From Oceaniferula spumae (GTDB lineage Bacteria > Verrucomicrobiota > Verrucomicrobiia > Verrucomicrobiales > Akkermansiaceae), in the NCBI RefSeq assembly GCF_042849255.1, contig NZ_AP026866.1:1550001-1614000 (forward strand): a DNA stretch of 64,000 nt, given 5' to 3'. The translations under genes and the position numbers were made by a program. Shown here piece after piece: positions 8,924-16,996 of the stretch (its first letter is position 1; each line of letters begins with the position of its first letter). A model generated the notes under the pieces. That model was not told the DNA's origin and made no database searches. It saw nothing but the letters and a program-made list of their open reading frames with translations.

Positions 8924-9676
8924 CTACAGCTTGGCCGCACGGTCTGCCATTTCACTGAGAATTGTTAGGCGACCTCCGTAGGTTTTCTGCAGTAATTCCG
9001 GGGTGAATACCTCGTCCATGTCGCCGAAAGCAACCAGCCGCATATTCAGCAGCAGCAGCTTGTCAAAATACTCCCTCGCCGATTGCAGATCGTGATGCAC
9101 GACCAGCACCGTCTTCCCCCGCTCGCGCATCTCCTTGAGCAGATCGATGATCGCAGTCTCGGTGGCGGCATCCACTCCGGCGAAGGGTTCATCCATAAGG
9201 TAAAGGTCACTGTCCTGAGCCAAGGCCCGGGCAAGGAATACCCGCTGTTGCTGACCACCACTGAGATTACCGATCTGACGATTGGCGTAAGGCAGCATGG
9301 CGACTTTTTCCAAAGCCTCATGAGCGCGACGTTTTTCATCTTTGCCAGGGCGGCGGAACAGCCCAAGTCGACCATAAGTCCCCATCAGAGCGACATCCAT
9401 CACGGTTACCGGAAAGTCCCAATCGACACTCTCGCGCTGTGGCACATAACCCACACGGTAGAGGTTCTCCTTCAGCGGTCCTCCGAAAACTTTCACCCAG
9501 CCACCGGAGGATGGCACCACACCCATGATGGATTTGATCAAGGTGGATTTGCCCGCCCCGTTGGGCCCGACAATCCCAACCAAACTGCCTTCCGGCACGG
9601 CAACATCAATGCCATAGAGCACCGGACGCTTGTGGTAGGTTACCGTGAGGTCGTGGGTTTCAAGTGCTATGGACAT
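8924..9676 (-). CDS. Metal ABC transporter ATP-binding protein
   Basis: A 250-residue cytoplasmic ATPase of the Mn/Zn/Fe importer. Walker A is GPNGAGKST, the ABC signature is LSGGQQQRV, Walker B is DLYLMDEPFAG, and the switch His is in VLVVHHDLQ. The Q-loop region YVPQRESVDWDFPVTV is typical of the Mn/Zn/Fe subfamily (MntA, TroB, ZnuC). It is encoded between the outer-membrane protein and the permease-repressor (gap 11 bp) and so very likely works with both permeases. Confidence 0.96.
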   Translation of the reverse strand: MSIALETHDLTVTYHKRPVLYGIDVAVPEGSLVGIVGPNGAGKSTLIKSIMGVVPSSGGWVKVFGGPLKENLYRVGYVPQRESVDWDFPVTVMDVALMGTYGRLGLFRRPGKDEKRRAHEALEKVAMLPYANRQIGNLSGGQQQRVFLARALAQDSDLYLMDEPFAGVDAATETAIIDLLKEMRERGKTVLVVHHDLQSAREYFDKLLLLNMRLVAFGDMDEVFTPELLQKTYGGRLTILSEMADRAAKL

Positions 9677-9703
9677 GGGATAATGGGTGAAAGTGGTGAG
9701 TTG

Positions 9704-10513
9704 CTAGAACTTAACGGTAAATCCGGTGAATGTATTGAGGTCCTCTGCAGCATCATTGAGCCCCAGAACAACTCCGGCGTCCCACTGGAATAGATCCGTG
9801 AATGCCCAGGTGACTCCGCCGCTGGCGTATGCCTCGTAGGGATGATCACCAGCGATGCCTAGATATTCAATATACAAACCTAACTGGTCAGTCACGTCAA
9901 ACCCAAGCACGGCTGTGTGCAGAAAGTCGATATCGTAGTCTCGGTCGCTGTCATCCCAGACGTAAGCAACTTCCGCCTGCATACCGAATCCGATACCCTC
10001 ACAGATCTCGGTGGCCCATGGCAGGATGACTCCCCCTTCCCAGTGATCATTACTAACAGCAGTGCCGCTGGGGATTTTCACATAGGGAAAAATGGCGAAG
10101 GCTGTCTTGCCCTCATCATTGCCCCAGAGGTTCCATTTCAGGCGAAGCGTCACATCACCAAAGCCCTCGGCTTCTTCGCGCATCGCACCCGACCGCATCA
10201 CCTCACGCACATAAGGTGCGATCACGAGTTGCAGATCCATGGAGTCGTTCAGTCCGTATTTCAGATTGGTCTCGCCCCAGGTCCAGGAATCAAAACGCTC
10301 GCCGCCGCTACGGTCACGGCTGTATCCCAGAATGCTGGACTCGATCTGAAAATGCCCCGCGTCAACAGTGCGTGGACTTTCGGTAGCATCGGGACGGTCA
10401 GCCTCAAGTTCGCGCAGTGCGTTCGAGGGAGCTAGGGTCGGAGAGATCTCACCGGCGCAGGCAAGACCTGCGCTGGCAACCAGCAGTGTGTGTGTGAATA
10501 ATGTGTTTTTCAT
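9704..10513 (-). CDS. Outer-membrane channel-like protein (MetA-pathway-of-phenol-degradation family)
   Basis: 269 residues with an N-terminal signal peptide ending in AGLACAG. The mature protein starts with RPDATESPRTVDAGHFQIES, typical of the phenol_MetA_deg family of small outer-membrane beta-barrels, and shows alternating beta-strand patterns with a C-terminal aromatic residue (TGFTVKF), as in barrels folded by BAM. It sits inside the metal ABC operon, 27 bp after the substrate-binding protein and 27 bp before the ATPase. That suggests it admits metal or a metal complex through the outer membrane. This function is inferred from position. Confidence 0.78.
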   Translation of the reverse strand: MKNTLFTHTLLVASAGLACAGEISPTLAPSNALRELEADRPDATESPRTVDAGHFQIESSILGYSRDRSGGERFDSWTWGETNLKYGLNDSMDLQLVIAPYVREVMRSGAMREEAEGFGDVTLRLKWNLWGNDEGKTAFAIFPYVKIPSGTAVSNDHWEGGVILPWATEICEGIGFGMQAEVAYVWDDSDRDYDIDFLHTAVLGFDVTDQLGLYIEYLGIAGDHPYEAYASGGVTWAFTDLFQWDAGVVLGLNDAAEDLNTFTGFTVKF

Positions 10514-10540
10514 TTTTAGTTATAAATGTTCAGCATGCGA

Positions 10541-11509
10541 TTACTTCAAGCCGTCTACGATGGTGTTGACGTTGTGTTTGATCATGCCGACAAAGGTGCC
10601 CTTATCGTATGTCTCGCCATGCAATTCCACCGTATCTCCCGGATCGCCCATGGCGTCGGAGAAGAGTTCGTGCTCACTGACTGCGACACCCGCTTCCGCA
10701 GCCACGGCTTTGATGCCCTTGGCGTTGACGCTGGACTCAGGGAAGATGGTTTTAAGTCTGCGCTCCTTGATGAAGTAGACCAATTCCGCGCGATCCTTGA
10801 GGCCGGCTTCCGAGTTGGTGGAAACGCCCTGTAGTCCGCGAACTTCAAATCCGTAGGCCTTGCCAAAATAGAAAAACGCATCGTGACTGGTTACCAGCAC
10901 CCGTTGTGACGCGGGCACTTCCTCCATGCGTTTCTTCGCCCAGGCGTGGAGTTCCATCAGACTGTCTTTATAGAGGCCGGCTCGCATTTCATACTCGTCC
11001 GCACCTTCTGGATCGGCCTTTGAGAGCGCCTCTACCACGACATCGAGGCAGTGGGTCCAGAGTTCCGGATTCCCCCATACATGAGGGTCATGATAACCCA
11101 CGAAATCTTCTTGCGGCTTCAGCAACTTCTCCTTGGGAATCCCGTCGGTCACCGCGAAGGTATCCTTTTTTTCCGCCGCACGCTTTTCCAAGGTCTCCTG
11201 CATTTTACCTTCGAGATGGAGGCCGCTGTAGAACACCAAGTCGGCTTTCAGCAATGCCGCCGAGGCCGATGAAGTCACCTGAAAGCTGTGTGGGTCCACC
11301 TTCGGCCCCATGATGCCCTGTACAGCAATCCGTTCGCCGCCGACAGCACGCACCATGTCGGTGACCATGGTCGAGGTGGTCACGACTTTCAGGAGCGCAC
11401 TGTCCGGAGAGCCGTCGTTAACCTTGCCCTGTTCTTGTTTTAGGAGAAACGCCAGCCCGCCCACAAGAGCGCCCAGCACCAATACGATGACGATAATCTT
11501 CTTAGCCAT
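10541..11509 (-). CDS. Metal-binding periplasmic protein of ABC importer (ZnuA/TroA/MntC type)
   Basis: First gene of the metal operon. The 322 residues start with a positively charged end and one hydrophobic segment (IIVIVLVLGALVGGLAFLL) with no lipobox, so it is either secreted or anchored by this helix. Cluster A-1 fold ligands are visible: His in KVDPHSFQ, His in YHDPHVWG, a His in VTSHDAFFYFG, and a Glu/Asp pair region FPESSVNAKG. There is no long His-rich loop of the ZnuA type, which slightly favours Mn or Fe over Zn. The product would deliver metal to the two permeases downstream. Confidence 0.94.
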   Translation of the reverse strand: MAKKIIVIVLVLGALVGGLAFLLKQEQGKVNDGSPDSALLKVVTTSTMVTDMVRAVGGERIAVQGIMGPKVDPHSFQVTSSASAALLKADLVFYSGLHLEGKMQETLEKRAAEKKDTFAVTDGIPKEKLLKPQEDFVGYHDPHVWGNPELWTHCLDVVVEALSKADPEGADEYEMRAGLYKDSLMELHAWAKKRMEEVPASQRVLVTSHDAFFYFGKAYGFEVRGLQGVSTNSEAGLKDRAELVYFIKERRLKTIFPESSVNAKGIKAVAAEAGVAVSEHELFSDAMGDPGDTVELHGETYDKGTFVGMIKHNVNTIVDGLK

Positions 11510-11547
11510 GGCCGAGAATTAACCCGACCCGGCACCAGCGTCAATCA

Positions 11548-11571
11548 AAAGTTTAGCCTAGGCTAATTTTT
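11548..11571. promoter_or_regulatory. DtxR/MntR-box-like palindrome upstream of the metal operon
   Basis: The 14-bp perfect palindrome TTAGCCTAGGCTAA (11553-11566) is extended by matching AAA/TTT outside two mismatched pairs, giving a 24-bp imperfect dyad. The core resembles DtxR/IdeR boxes (TTAGG-TTAG-SCTAA type half-sites). It lies 39 nt upstream of the metal-binding protein start. With a DtxR-like domain encoded in the same operon, metal-dependent autorepression is the natural reading. This is inferred. Confidence 0.7.
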
Positions 11572-11586
11572 ATTGCCTTGGTGTAT

Positions 11587-12297
11587 TTATTCCGATTTCT
11601 TGACTAATTCGATCGCTTTGGCGGCGAATCGTTTGCCCAGTGTTTTGTATCCTTCCGCCGAGTAGTGCAGGTCGTTTTTGATTTTCTTTCCACCGCGGTT
11701 GACTCCGTCGTTAAGATCATCGGTATCCACCCAAGCACCACGCGGGCTGTCATCGGCGAGCTTCTCCAACACCTTACGCATCTTGTTCCAGTCCTTGTAG
11801 GCTTTGTTAGAATTTCCAAAATCGCTCAGCCGACCTATGACAAAGTTGATGTCCTTGTGGCCGAGATCGGTTTCCAATTGTTGAAGAAGTGAGAGAAAAC
11901 CAGCCTCGTAGAGGGAGCCCCACTGCATGCGAGCGTCCCGTTCACCCTGCATCCAGAGGAAGGTGACGGTTTTGATCTTCTGCCCCTTGATCGCAGGCTT
12001 CACTTTGCCCATCAGGCGATCATACAAATCACCGGACTGCTTGGGTTTCTCTCCTTGCGGAGTCTTCCAGTCCTTCGCCCAGCGATAGAGAGGTTGTCCA
12101 CCTTGTGCGTCTTGGACGATGATGACGTTCTCTTTGCCAAACTCTTTTTCAATCGCAGGGGTGAATGCCTCCTGGGGTTTGTGCCCCTGCATGTTAGATT
12201 GACCTGATAGAATAAAGAGGTGTTTACCCGAATCCTCTGCAGCGAGATTAGAGAGCGAGCAAAAGAGGCCTAACAGAGTGATAAATATGTTTTTCAT
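11587..12297 (-). CDS. Secreted SGNH-type carbohydrate esterase (sialate O-acetylesterase-like)
   Basis: 236 residues from ATG at 12297 (an earlier in-frame start at 12438 would put 47 non-signal-like residues first). Signal peptide MKNIFITLLGLFCSLSNLAA. The catalytic Ser lies in ILSGQSNMQG, the second block is LWMQGERDA, and the Asp/His pair is in NDLHYSAEGYKTLG. This pattern is the SASA (DUF303) family of acetyl esterases, often removing acetyl groups from polysaccharides. It fits the polysaccharide-degrading genes nearby, although the exact substrate is unknown. Confidence 0.88.
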   Translation of the reverse strand: MKNIFITLLGLFCSLSNLAAEDSGKHLFILSGQSNMQGHKPQEAFTPAIEKEFGKENVIIVQDAQGGQPLYRWAKDWKTPQGEKPKQSGDLYDRLMGKVKPAIKGQKIKTVTFLWMQGERDARMQWGSLYEAGFLSLLQQLETDLGHKDINFVIGRLSDFGNSNKAYKDWNKMRKVLEKLADDSPRGAWVDTDDLNDGVNRGGKKIKNDLHYSAEGYKTLGKRFAAKAIELVKKSE

Positions 12298-12589
12298 AAG
12301 ATGGTTGGTTATGAGATTGGTTTTGTGTTCGAGAAATCCAAGTGTGGGGCAATGAGGGTAAAATTGTTTTGGTAAGCTGTGAGTTCCGCCGTCTTGGGAG
12401 AAAAAACACGACAACACTACGGCACTTAGAAAAGTCACTTCACCATCTACATCCAGATCTTACAAACGGATTTTCCATGTCGTCGGATTTACCTCAGACA
12501 TTAGACAGTTTCAAAAATAAGTCATGTTTTCAGACAAGCCACTGAATTCGCGCCGCTAGGGCGGCAACGAGCCAACACACAATACAACC

Positions 12590-13552
12590 ATGAACATTAG
12601 AATACTCCTCACACTCGCATGCGCCGCTAGCCCCGTAACAGCAATAGCCCAAGAGCCCGCTGCCAAACAATCGATGAAAATGATGGCCCTGCCGATCGAG
12701 AAGGTAGACGCCGGAACACATTGGTTTATCAAAGCACAGGTGGACGGGGAAACAGTGGATCTCCTCGTGGATTCCGGGTCCTCGTACACGGCTATCTATT
12801 CGAAAGCATTGGCCGACAAACTGGGTAAGAAACTGGAATCATCCAATGGGGTTTCAGGTGTAGCGGGGAAAGTAAAATCATGGAAAACCACCTTCGACAA
12901 AGTTCGTGTGGGCGGCGGCCTCAATTTGAAAAAGACCCCTTCCCAAGTGCTCGACCTTTCTCACCTCGAAGGATTCAAAGTCAACGGTCAACCTCGCGTC
13001 GTATCCGGTCTGATCGGAGCACCTTTGCTGTCTGCAGCTCGTGCCGTTTTTGATCCGGAAAACAATCGCATCCTGGTCCCTACATCAGAAACAAAACCCG
13101 GTGAATATCTGAAGCTGGCGAAAGCCCGCAAGGACATCGTAGTCCCTCTCGCCAAAGGTGGTGATTCACTCCCGTTCATCAAGGTCGACATCAAGGGGGA
13201 AACTCTCGGTTTTGTCTTCGATACCGCCGCTGGAGATAGCACGATGCAGCCAGAACTCGTTGAGCACTTCAAATTGAAAACTCAGGCACTAGGTGGAGGC
13301 GTCCGAGGTGCCGGAACAGGTGGCAGCACCGAACTCAGCTGGACCATGGTCGAAAAGCCCTTGATCGGGAAAAAGCTCCAAGTCTCCAAACATGCCTTCG
13401 TCATCGTTGATTCACACGCGAAGTCAGTGGTGCCCGATGGCATGAAACTCGGTGGGGTGCTATCAGTTAGAAGACTCAAAAGTTTCAAAGGCCTCATCGA
13501 TTTCGACTCCTACTCTTATATCATTCCGCGAGCTGGAGTGAAGAAGCAGTGA
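12590..13552 (+). CDS. Secreted retropepsin-like aspartic protease
   Basis: 320 residues with signal peptide MNIRILLTLACAASPVTAIA. Two lobes each carry an aspartate motif: VDLLVDSGSSYTAIY (about residues 57-71) and LGFVFDTAAGDSTMQ (about 202-216). This gives a two-domain aspartyl protease-like fold (pepsin_retropepsin_like, gag-asp type). The second motif is DTA rather than DTG/DSG, so activity may be reduced. A flap-like region NGVSGVAGKVKSW follows the first motif. It has no operon partner; the next gene starts 85 bp downstream with its own promoter. Confidence 0.8.
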   Translation: MNIRILLTLACAASPVTAIAQEPAAKQSMKMMALPIEKVDAGTHWFIKAQVDGETVDLLVDSGSSYTAIYSKALADKLGKKLESSNGVSGVAGKVKSWKTTFDKVRVGGGLNLKKTPSQVLDLSHLEGFKVNGQPRVVSGLIGAPLLSAARAVFDPENNRILVPTSETKPGEYLKLAKARKDIVVPLAKGGDSLPFIKVDIKGETLGFVFDTAAGDSTMQPELVEHFKLKTQALGGGVRGAGTGGSTELSWTMVEKPLIGKKLQVSKHAFVIVDSHAKSVVPDGMKLGGVLSVRRLKSFKGLIDFDSYSYIIPRAGVKKQ

Positions 13553-13581
13553 TCGCCTACAGGCTCAATCCCAGAGCTTTC

Positions 13582-13610
13582 TTGACACCCGTTTATGGTA
13601 TTATTAGTAT
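13582..13610 (+). promoter_or_regulatory. Sigma70-like promoter of PEP-CTERM gene
   Basis: TTGACA (13582-13587), 17-bp spacer, TAGTAT (13605-13610), about 27 nt before the ATG at 13638. A TAGTAT/ATACTA inverted repeat lies across the -10 and the start region. Confidence 0.55.
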
Positions 13611-13637
13611 CTAGAAAATACTACCTATACTCGTGCC

Positions 13638-14432
13638 ATGATCTTAAAACTCCTCCCCCCAATAACCCTCGCCATTTCCATGGCATCCGCTCAAGGCGGC
13701 ACCACTATTTACGCGATCGATTTCGACTCTGTTACAACCGGCTCAGTCAATGCATCCACCCTTAGTGCCGCAGGCACCGGAACCACCACCGCTGCTTGGT
13801 ATCTCAATCCAGGTCGGGGAGCTGCTTACACCATAGAAAACGATAATAGTGGCAATGGAGATAAAGCCCTTCTCGCTGACGACACTAATGGCGGTAACGC
13901 TAACAAACAACAATTCACAGGTATCAATTTTGACAATACATTTGATCTGACTTCGCTCGATGCCTCAGGGAGCCTGAACGTAAGTATCACTACTGCCACT
14001 CGCCGCAACGGAAATAATAAAAACCTACAATTTCAACTTGCTAACTCGACTGGCTCCATCGGTTTTCTTCTTGCATGGTCGAATAACGGAACTGTCGCCG
14101 TCAATGGCACCACATTTTCCCCAGCTAGCGCCGCTACCAATTTCGAAAACGTCAACCCTTGGAACTCGACGTCCGACCAAGTCTTCGACCTTAATGTCAG
14201 CATCGCAAACGACAGTTCGTTCACGGGAAATTTCGGAGGTGTTGCATTCACCGGAAATCTCGCCAACAGCGTTACTGATATCGACAGAATTCAACTTTAT
14301 TCTGGTGGCTCGGCCGGAGGGAACAAAGGGGCATATCTCAGTAATATTACCGTCACAGCCATCCCTGAACCATCCTCGAGCGCACTACTCGCTCTCACCG
14401 GTCTGGGCTTCATTCATAGACGCCGCAGATAA
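13638..14432 (+). CDS. PEP-CTERM protein of unknown function
   Basis: 264 residues. It has a signal peptide (MILKLLPPITLAISMASAQG), a Thr/Ser/Asn-rich beta-sandwich-like body, and a C-terminal sorting tail AIPEPSSSALLALTGLGFI followed by HRRRR. The tail (PEP motif, hydrophobic helix, basic cluster) is the substrate of exosortase, which cleaves and anchors the protein at the outer surface. No catalytic motif is seen in the body. Exosortase itself is not in the window. Confidence 0.9.
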   Translation: MILKLLPPITLAISMASAQGGTTIYAIDFDSVTTGSVNASTLSAAGTGTTTAAWYLNPGRGAAYTIENDNSGNGDKALLADDTNGGNANKQQFTGINFDNTFDLTSLDASGSLNVSITTATRRNGNNKNLQFQLANSTGSIGFLLAWSNNGTVAVNGTTFSPASAATNFENVNPWNSTSDQVFDLNVSIANDSSFTGNFGGVAFTGNLANSVTDIDRIQLYSGGSAGGNKGAYLSNITVTAIPEPSSSALLALTGLGFIHRRRR

Positions 14433-14867
14433 TCTGGAACTCTTGCCCCAATGAGCAATAGGGTGCCACGCTCGGCTCATTGAATATCAAGCATGGCTGG
14501 CGACATTTGCCGTCAAGTTCGTTGATGTCATTCATCATCAACCCAAGCAGTGAAACGTCTGCTTGCCAACCATTAGTCGTGGATGGCTTCATAACGCAGC
14601 ACCACGTATAGGATTATCTAACTGACAATCGAGGCGTCATGTTGAAATCAACTCAGCCGAGATGATGGATACTTTCATTTCCAGCTTCTGATATAAGCTT
14701 TGCTGGGGACCCGACCAAACTAGCTCTTTGAAGTTTAGCTTCGATCCAATCTTTGACTATTAAAACAACGAATCCACTCGTTGACCTTGTACATAAAACG
14801 CTGCATATTTCTGCCGGAACAAAGATGACCTCTTTTCAAAAATAGGCATCCTTCCAGTTTACCGAAA
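14433..14867. other. 435-bp stretch without a convincing gene
   Basis: Between the PEP-CTERM gene and the beta-helix gene. Only short antisense frames are open here. A small CCAGC/GCTGG hairpin lies around 14682-14707. I see no tRNA, terminator with U-run or clear promoter. Confidence 0.4.
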
Positions 14868-16022
14868 ATGAAATCCATTCACTATCTCATCACCGCTGCT
14901 ACCTCATTCTTAGCGTTCATGTCACCTATCCAATCCGGTGCAGAAACACTCATATGGAATGTTAAAAAGGAATATGGCATCACCGCAGAAGGAATCCAGA
15001 AAGCGGTGCAGGCAGCGAAAGTGCATTTTCGGAAAACGCCTAACGATGTGATCGTTTTGGAATTCGATGAGGGCAGCTATAACCTCAATGGTAAGGACAC
15101 AGAGCCTGGGACAATCGATCTCGGAGGTGTCAAACCCGGACCGAAAGGACGCCTGATTTTCAAAGGCGCGGGCATGGATAAAACCGTGCTGGTGTTCAGT
15201 GACAACATCCATGCGATCACTGGAAAAAATGTCTATCGTGTAACGATGTCAGACATGCACATGACGCGTAAGAACTACACCGTCAGCCAGGGCGATGTCG
15301 TCGAAACATCCAAGGGAAAAGTCGTGTTAGACATTCATGAAGGGTTCCCCACCCCGATGGACATCTTCAATGCCAAGAGTGACCAAGGCCGATACATCCG
15401 CCGCTACACCAACAGCAAGACCGATCCCCAGCTTGTCGTAAAAAACAATGCACAACTCGCATGGAAAACAGCCACTCACCTTGGAGGTCAGCGCTGGCAG
15501 CTCAACTTGGTGAAAAAGAACGTCGTTCCCACTTATTCAAAAGGTGATCTGCTTGGAATTAAATCCAAACACGGCGGTCAGACCTACAAATTCATGGGCG
15601 GCTCCGACTTCATCTTCAAATCCATCAAATGGACCCAGAAGACTCGTGGTGTGTTTCGCAAAGGCTTCGATAAGATTCAAATTCTCGACTGCGTGACCGA
15701 ACGTTCCGCTCCTATCAACGGACAGACCCCCTGCCTTGCCGCCCCTGGTGGTGGCCCTCAGATTGGCCAGCCTTGGGATCCACCAACGAAGGGCAACATT
15801 GTTAGAAACTGCATCTTTACCGCCTCAGGTGATGATGCAGTCGCCTTCTTCCATTCTACCGGAGAAATCTCCGGATGTCAGATTCGTGATGCTTTTGCTC
15901 GCGGCATCCTGGCATCTAACAGCCCTGAAGCTGTGATTAAGGACAACAAGTTACTTCGTTGCCCCATTCAACGAAGCAAAGACCACATCATGCCCGACGA
16001 CTTGTCGGAGTTGATCGAATAG
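14868..16022 (+). CDS. Secreted right-handed beta-helix protein (pectate-lyase-like fold)
   Basis: 384 residues with signal peptide MKSIHYLITAATSFLAFMSPIQSGA. The N-terminal part (GIQKAVQAAKVHFRKTPND, then VIVLEFDEGSYNL) is the cap typical of parallel beta-helix polysaccharide-active proteins. Later repeats such as GNIVRNCIFTASGDDAVAFF and GEISGCQIRDAFARGILAS are single beta-helix coils. It may bind or cleave a polysaccharide. The helix stops abruptly after only a few coils (LLRCPIQRSKDH, then the stop), so the C-terminus may be truncated. No catalytic residues could be fixed. Confidence 0.75.
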   Translation: MKSIHYLITAATSFLAFMSPIQSGAETLIWNVKKEYGITAEGIQKAVQAAKVHFRKTPNDVIVLEFDEGSYNLNGKDTEPGTIDLGGVKPGPKGRLIFKGAGMDKTVLVFSDNIHAITGKNVYRVTMSDMHMTRKNYTVSQGDVVETSKGKVVLDIHEGFPTPMDIFNAKSDQGRYIRRYTNSKTDPQLVVKNNAQLAWKTATHLGGQRWQLNLVKKNVVPTYSKGDLLGIKSKHGGQTYKFMGGSDFIFKSIKWTQKTRGVFRKGFDKIQILDCVTERSAPINGQTPCLAAPGGGPQIGQPWDPPTKGNIVRNCIFTASGDDAVAFFHSTGEISGCQIRDAFARGILASNSPEAVIKDNKLLRCPIQRSKDHIMPDDLSELIE

Positions 16023-16064
16023 GGCTTCGCTACGCAAGCTGCGCATTTACATTTCCGCGAGGGC

Positions 16065-16958
16065 CTAAGCATCGATGGCTCGATAGGAAGCAAGAAGAGC
16101 ATCCAGGCCTTCCTTGCCTTTACCGCTCGCCTTGTGCTCCATGCCAATCACGCCTTGGTAACCTTTTTTACGGAGCCATTTGGTGACAGCCGTATAGTCG
16201 AGCTTTCCGGTGCCTGGCTCCTTGCGACCAGGACTATCGCCATACTGCACGTATGCCACCTGATCCCATACCTTTTCGGCATTTTCGATCAACTTGTCGC
16301 CATAGCCGAGTTCTCCTTCGTGGAAGAAATCGGCAAGTAGTTTGCAGGACTTGCGATTCACTGTTTTACAGAGCAAGTGACCGTCGGCGAAGGTCTTGAT
16401 CAGTGGATCCTTGTTAGACATCGGATGTGAAATGGGCTCTTGGCAGAAAATAATACCATGTTCCTCAACGAGGTCACAACAGCGTTTGACGGTGTCCGCC
16501 GCTCTGACGATCTGTTCATTGCGCGGCATCTCGTTTCTACCACCTGGGACGTAAGTCATGTGGATCTGCCCTGTAGCCTTGCTGAGTTCAATTCCGAGTT
16601 TCATGTCGGCTTCGATTTGCGCCATTTCTTCTTTGCTTGGATTCGAGAAATCAAGGCCCCGGCCATCGGTGATGATCGACACGCCCATGGTGAATTTTTT
16701 GTCCTTACAAAACTCGCCAACCTTGTCCCAAATTTTCCGGTCTTGCCGTGACAAACGGTTGTCTTCCCATGCTCTGAAACCATGGTCGTAGGCAAACTGC
16801 ATCTGATCCATGTAATCTTTCGGCGCCGTTGGCAGCATGCGTGGATGAGGAGCGAAGAGCGATTTATAGGGAGCTTCCGCATCGGCGGCACTGGCCATGC
16901 GAGCAGGGATAGCAAGTGCCCCGGCTAAGCTGATTTTAGTGAAGTTTCTACGGTTCAT
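16065..16958 (-). CDS. Tat-exported sugar isomerase/epimerase-like TIM-barrel protein (hydroxypyruvate isomerase-like)
   Basis: 297 residues with a Tat leader (MNRRNFTKISLAGALAIPA). The body is an AP-endonuclease-2-type TIM barrel: QMQFAYDHGFRAWEDN, SIITDGRGLDFSNPSKEE, then metal-ligand-like Glu in FCQEPISHP and VIGMEHKASGKGKEG at the end. This matches the hydroxypyruvate isomerase-like branch of the family. A periplasmic version in Verrucomicrobia and Planctomycetes is common near sugar-catabolic genes. It is 38 bp downstream of the alpha-galactosidase gene and probably co-transcribed. The true substrate is not known. Confidence 0.82.
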   Translation of the reverse strand: MNRRNFTKISLAGALAIPARMASAADAEAPYKSLFAPHPRMLPTAPKDYMDQMQFAYDHGFRAWEDNRLSRQDRKIWDKVGEFCKDKKFTMGVSIITDGRGLDFSNPSKEEMAQIEADMKLGIELSKATGQIHMTYVPGGRNEMPRNEQIVRAADTVKRCCDLVEEHGIIFCQEPISHPMSNKDPLIKTFADGHLLCKTVNRKSCKLLADFFHEGELGYGDKLIENAEKVWDQVAYVQYGDSPGRKEPGTGKLDYTAVTKWLRKKGYQGVIGMEHKASGKGKEGLDALLASYRAIDA

Positions 16959-16996
16959 GATATGTTTATGGTTAGTTGTAGCTTAAAGGAGAAGCT

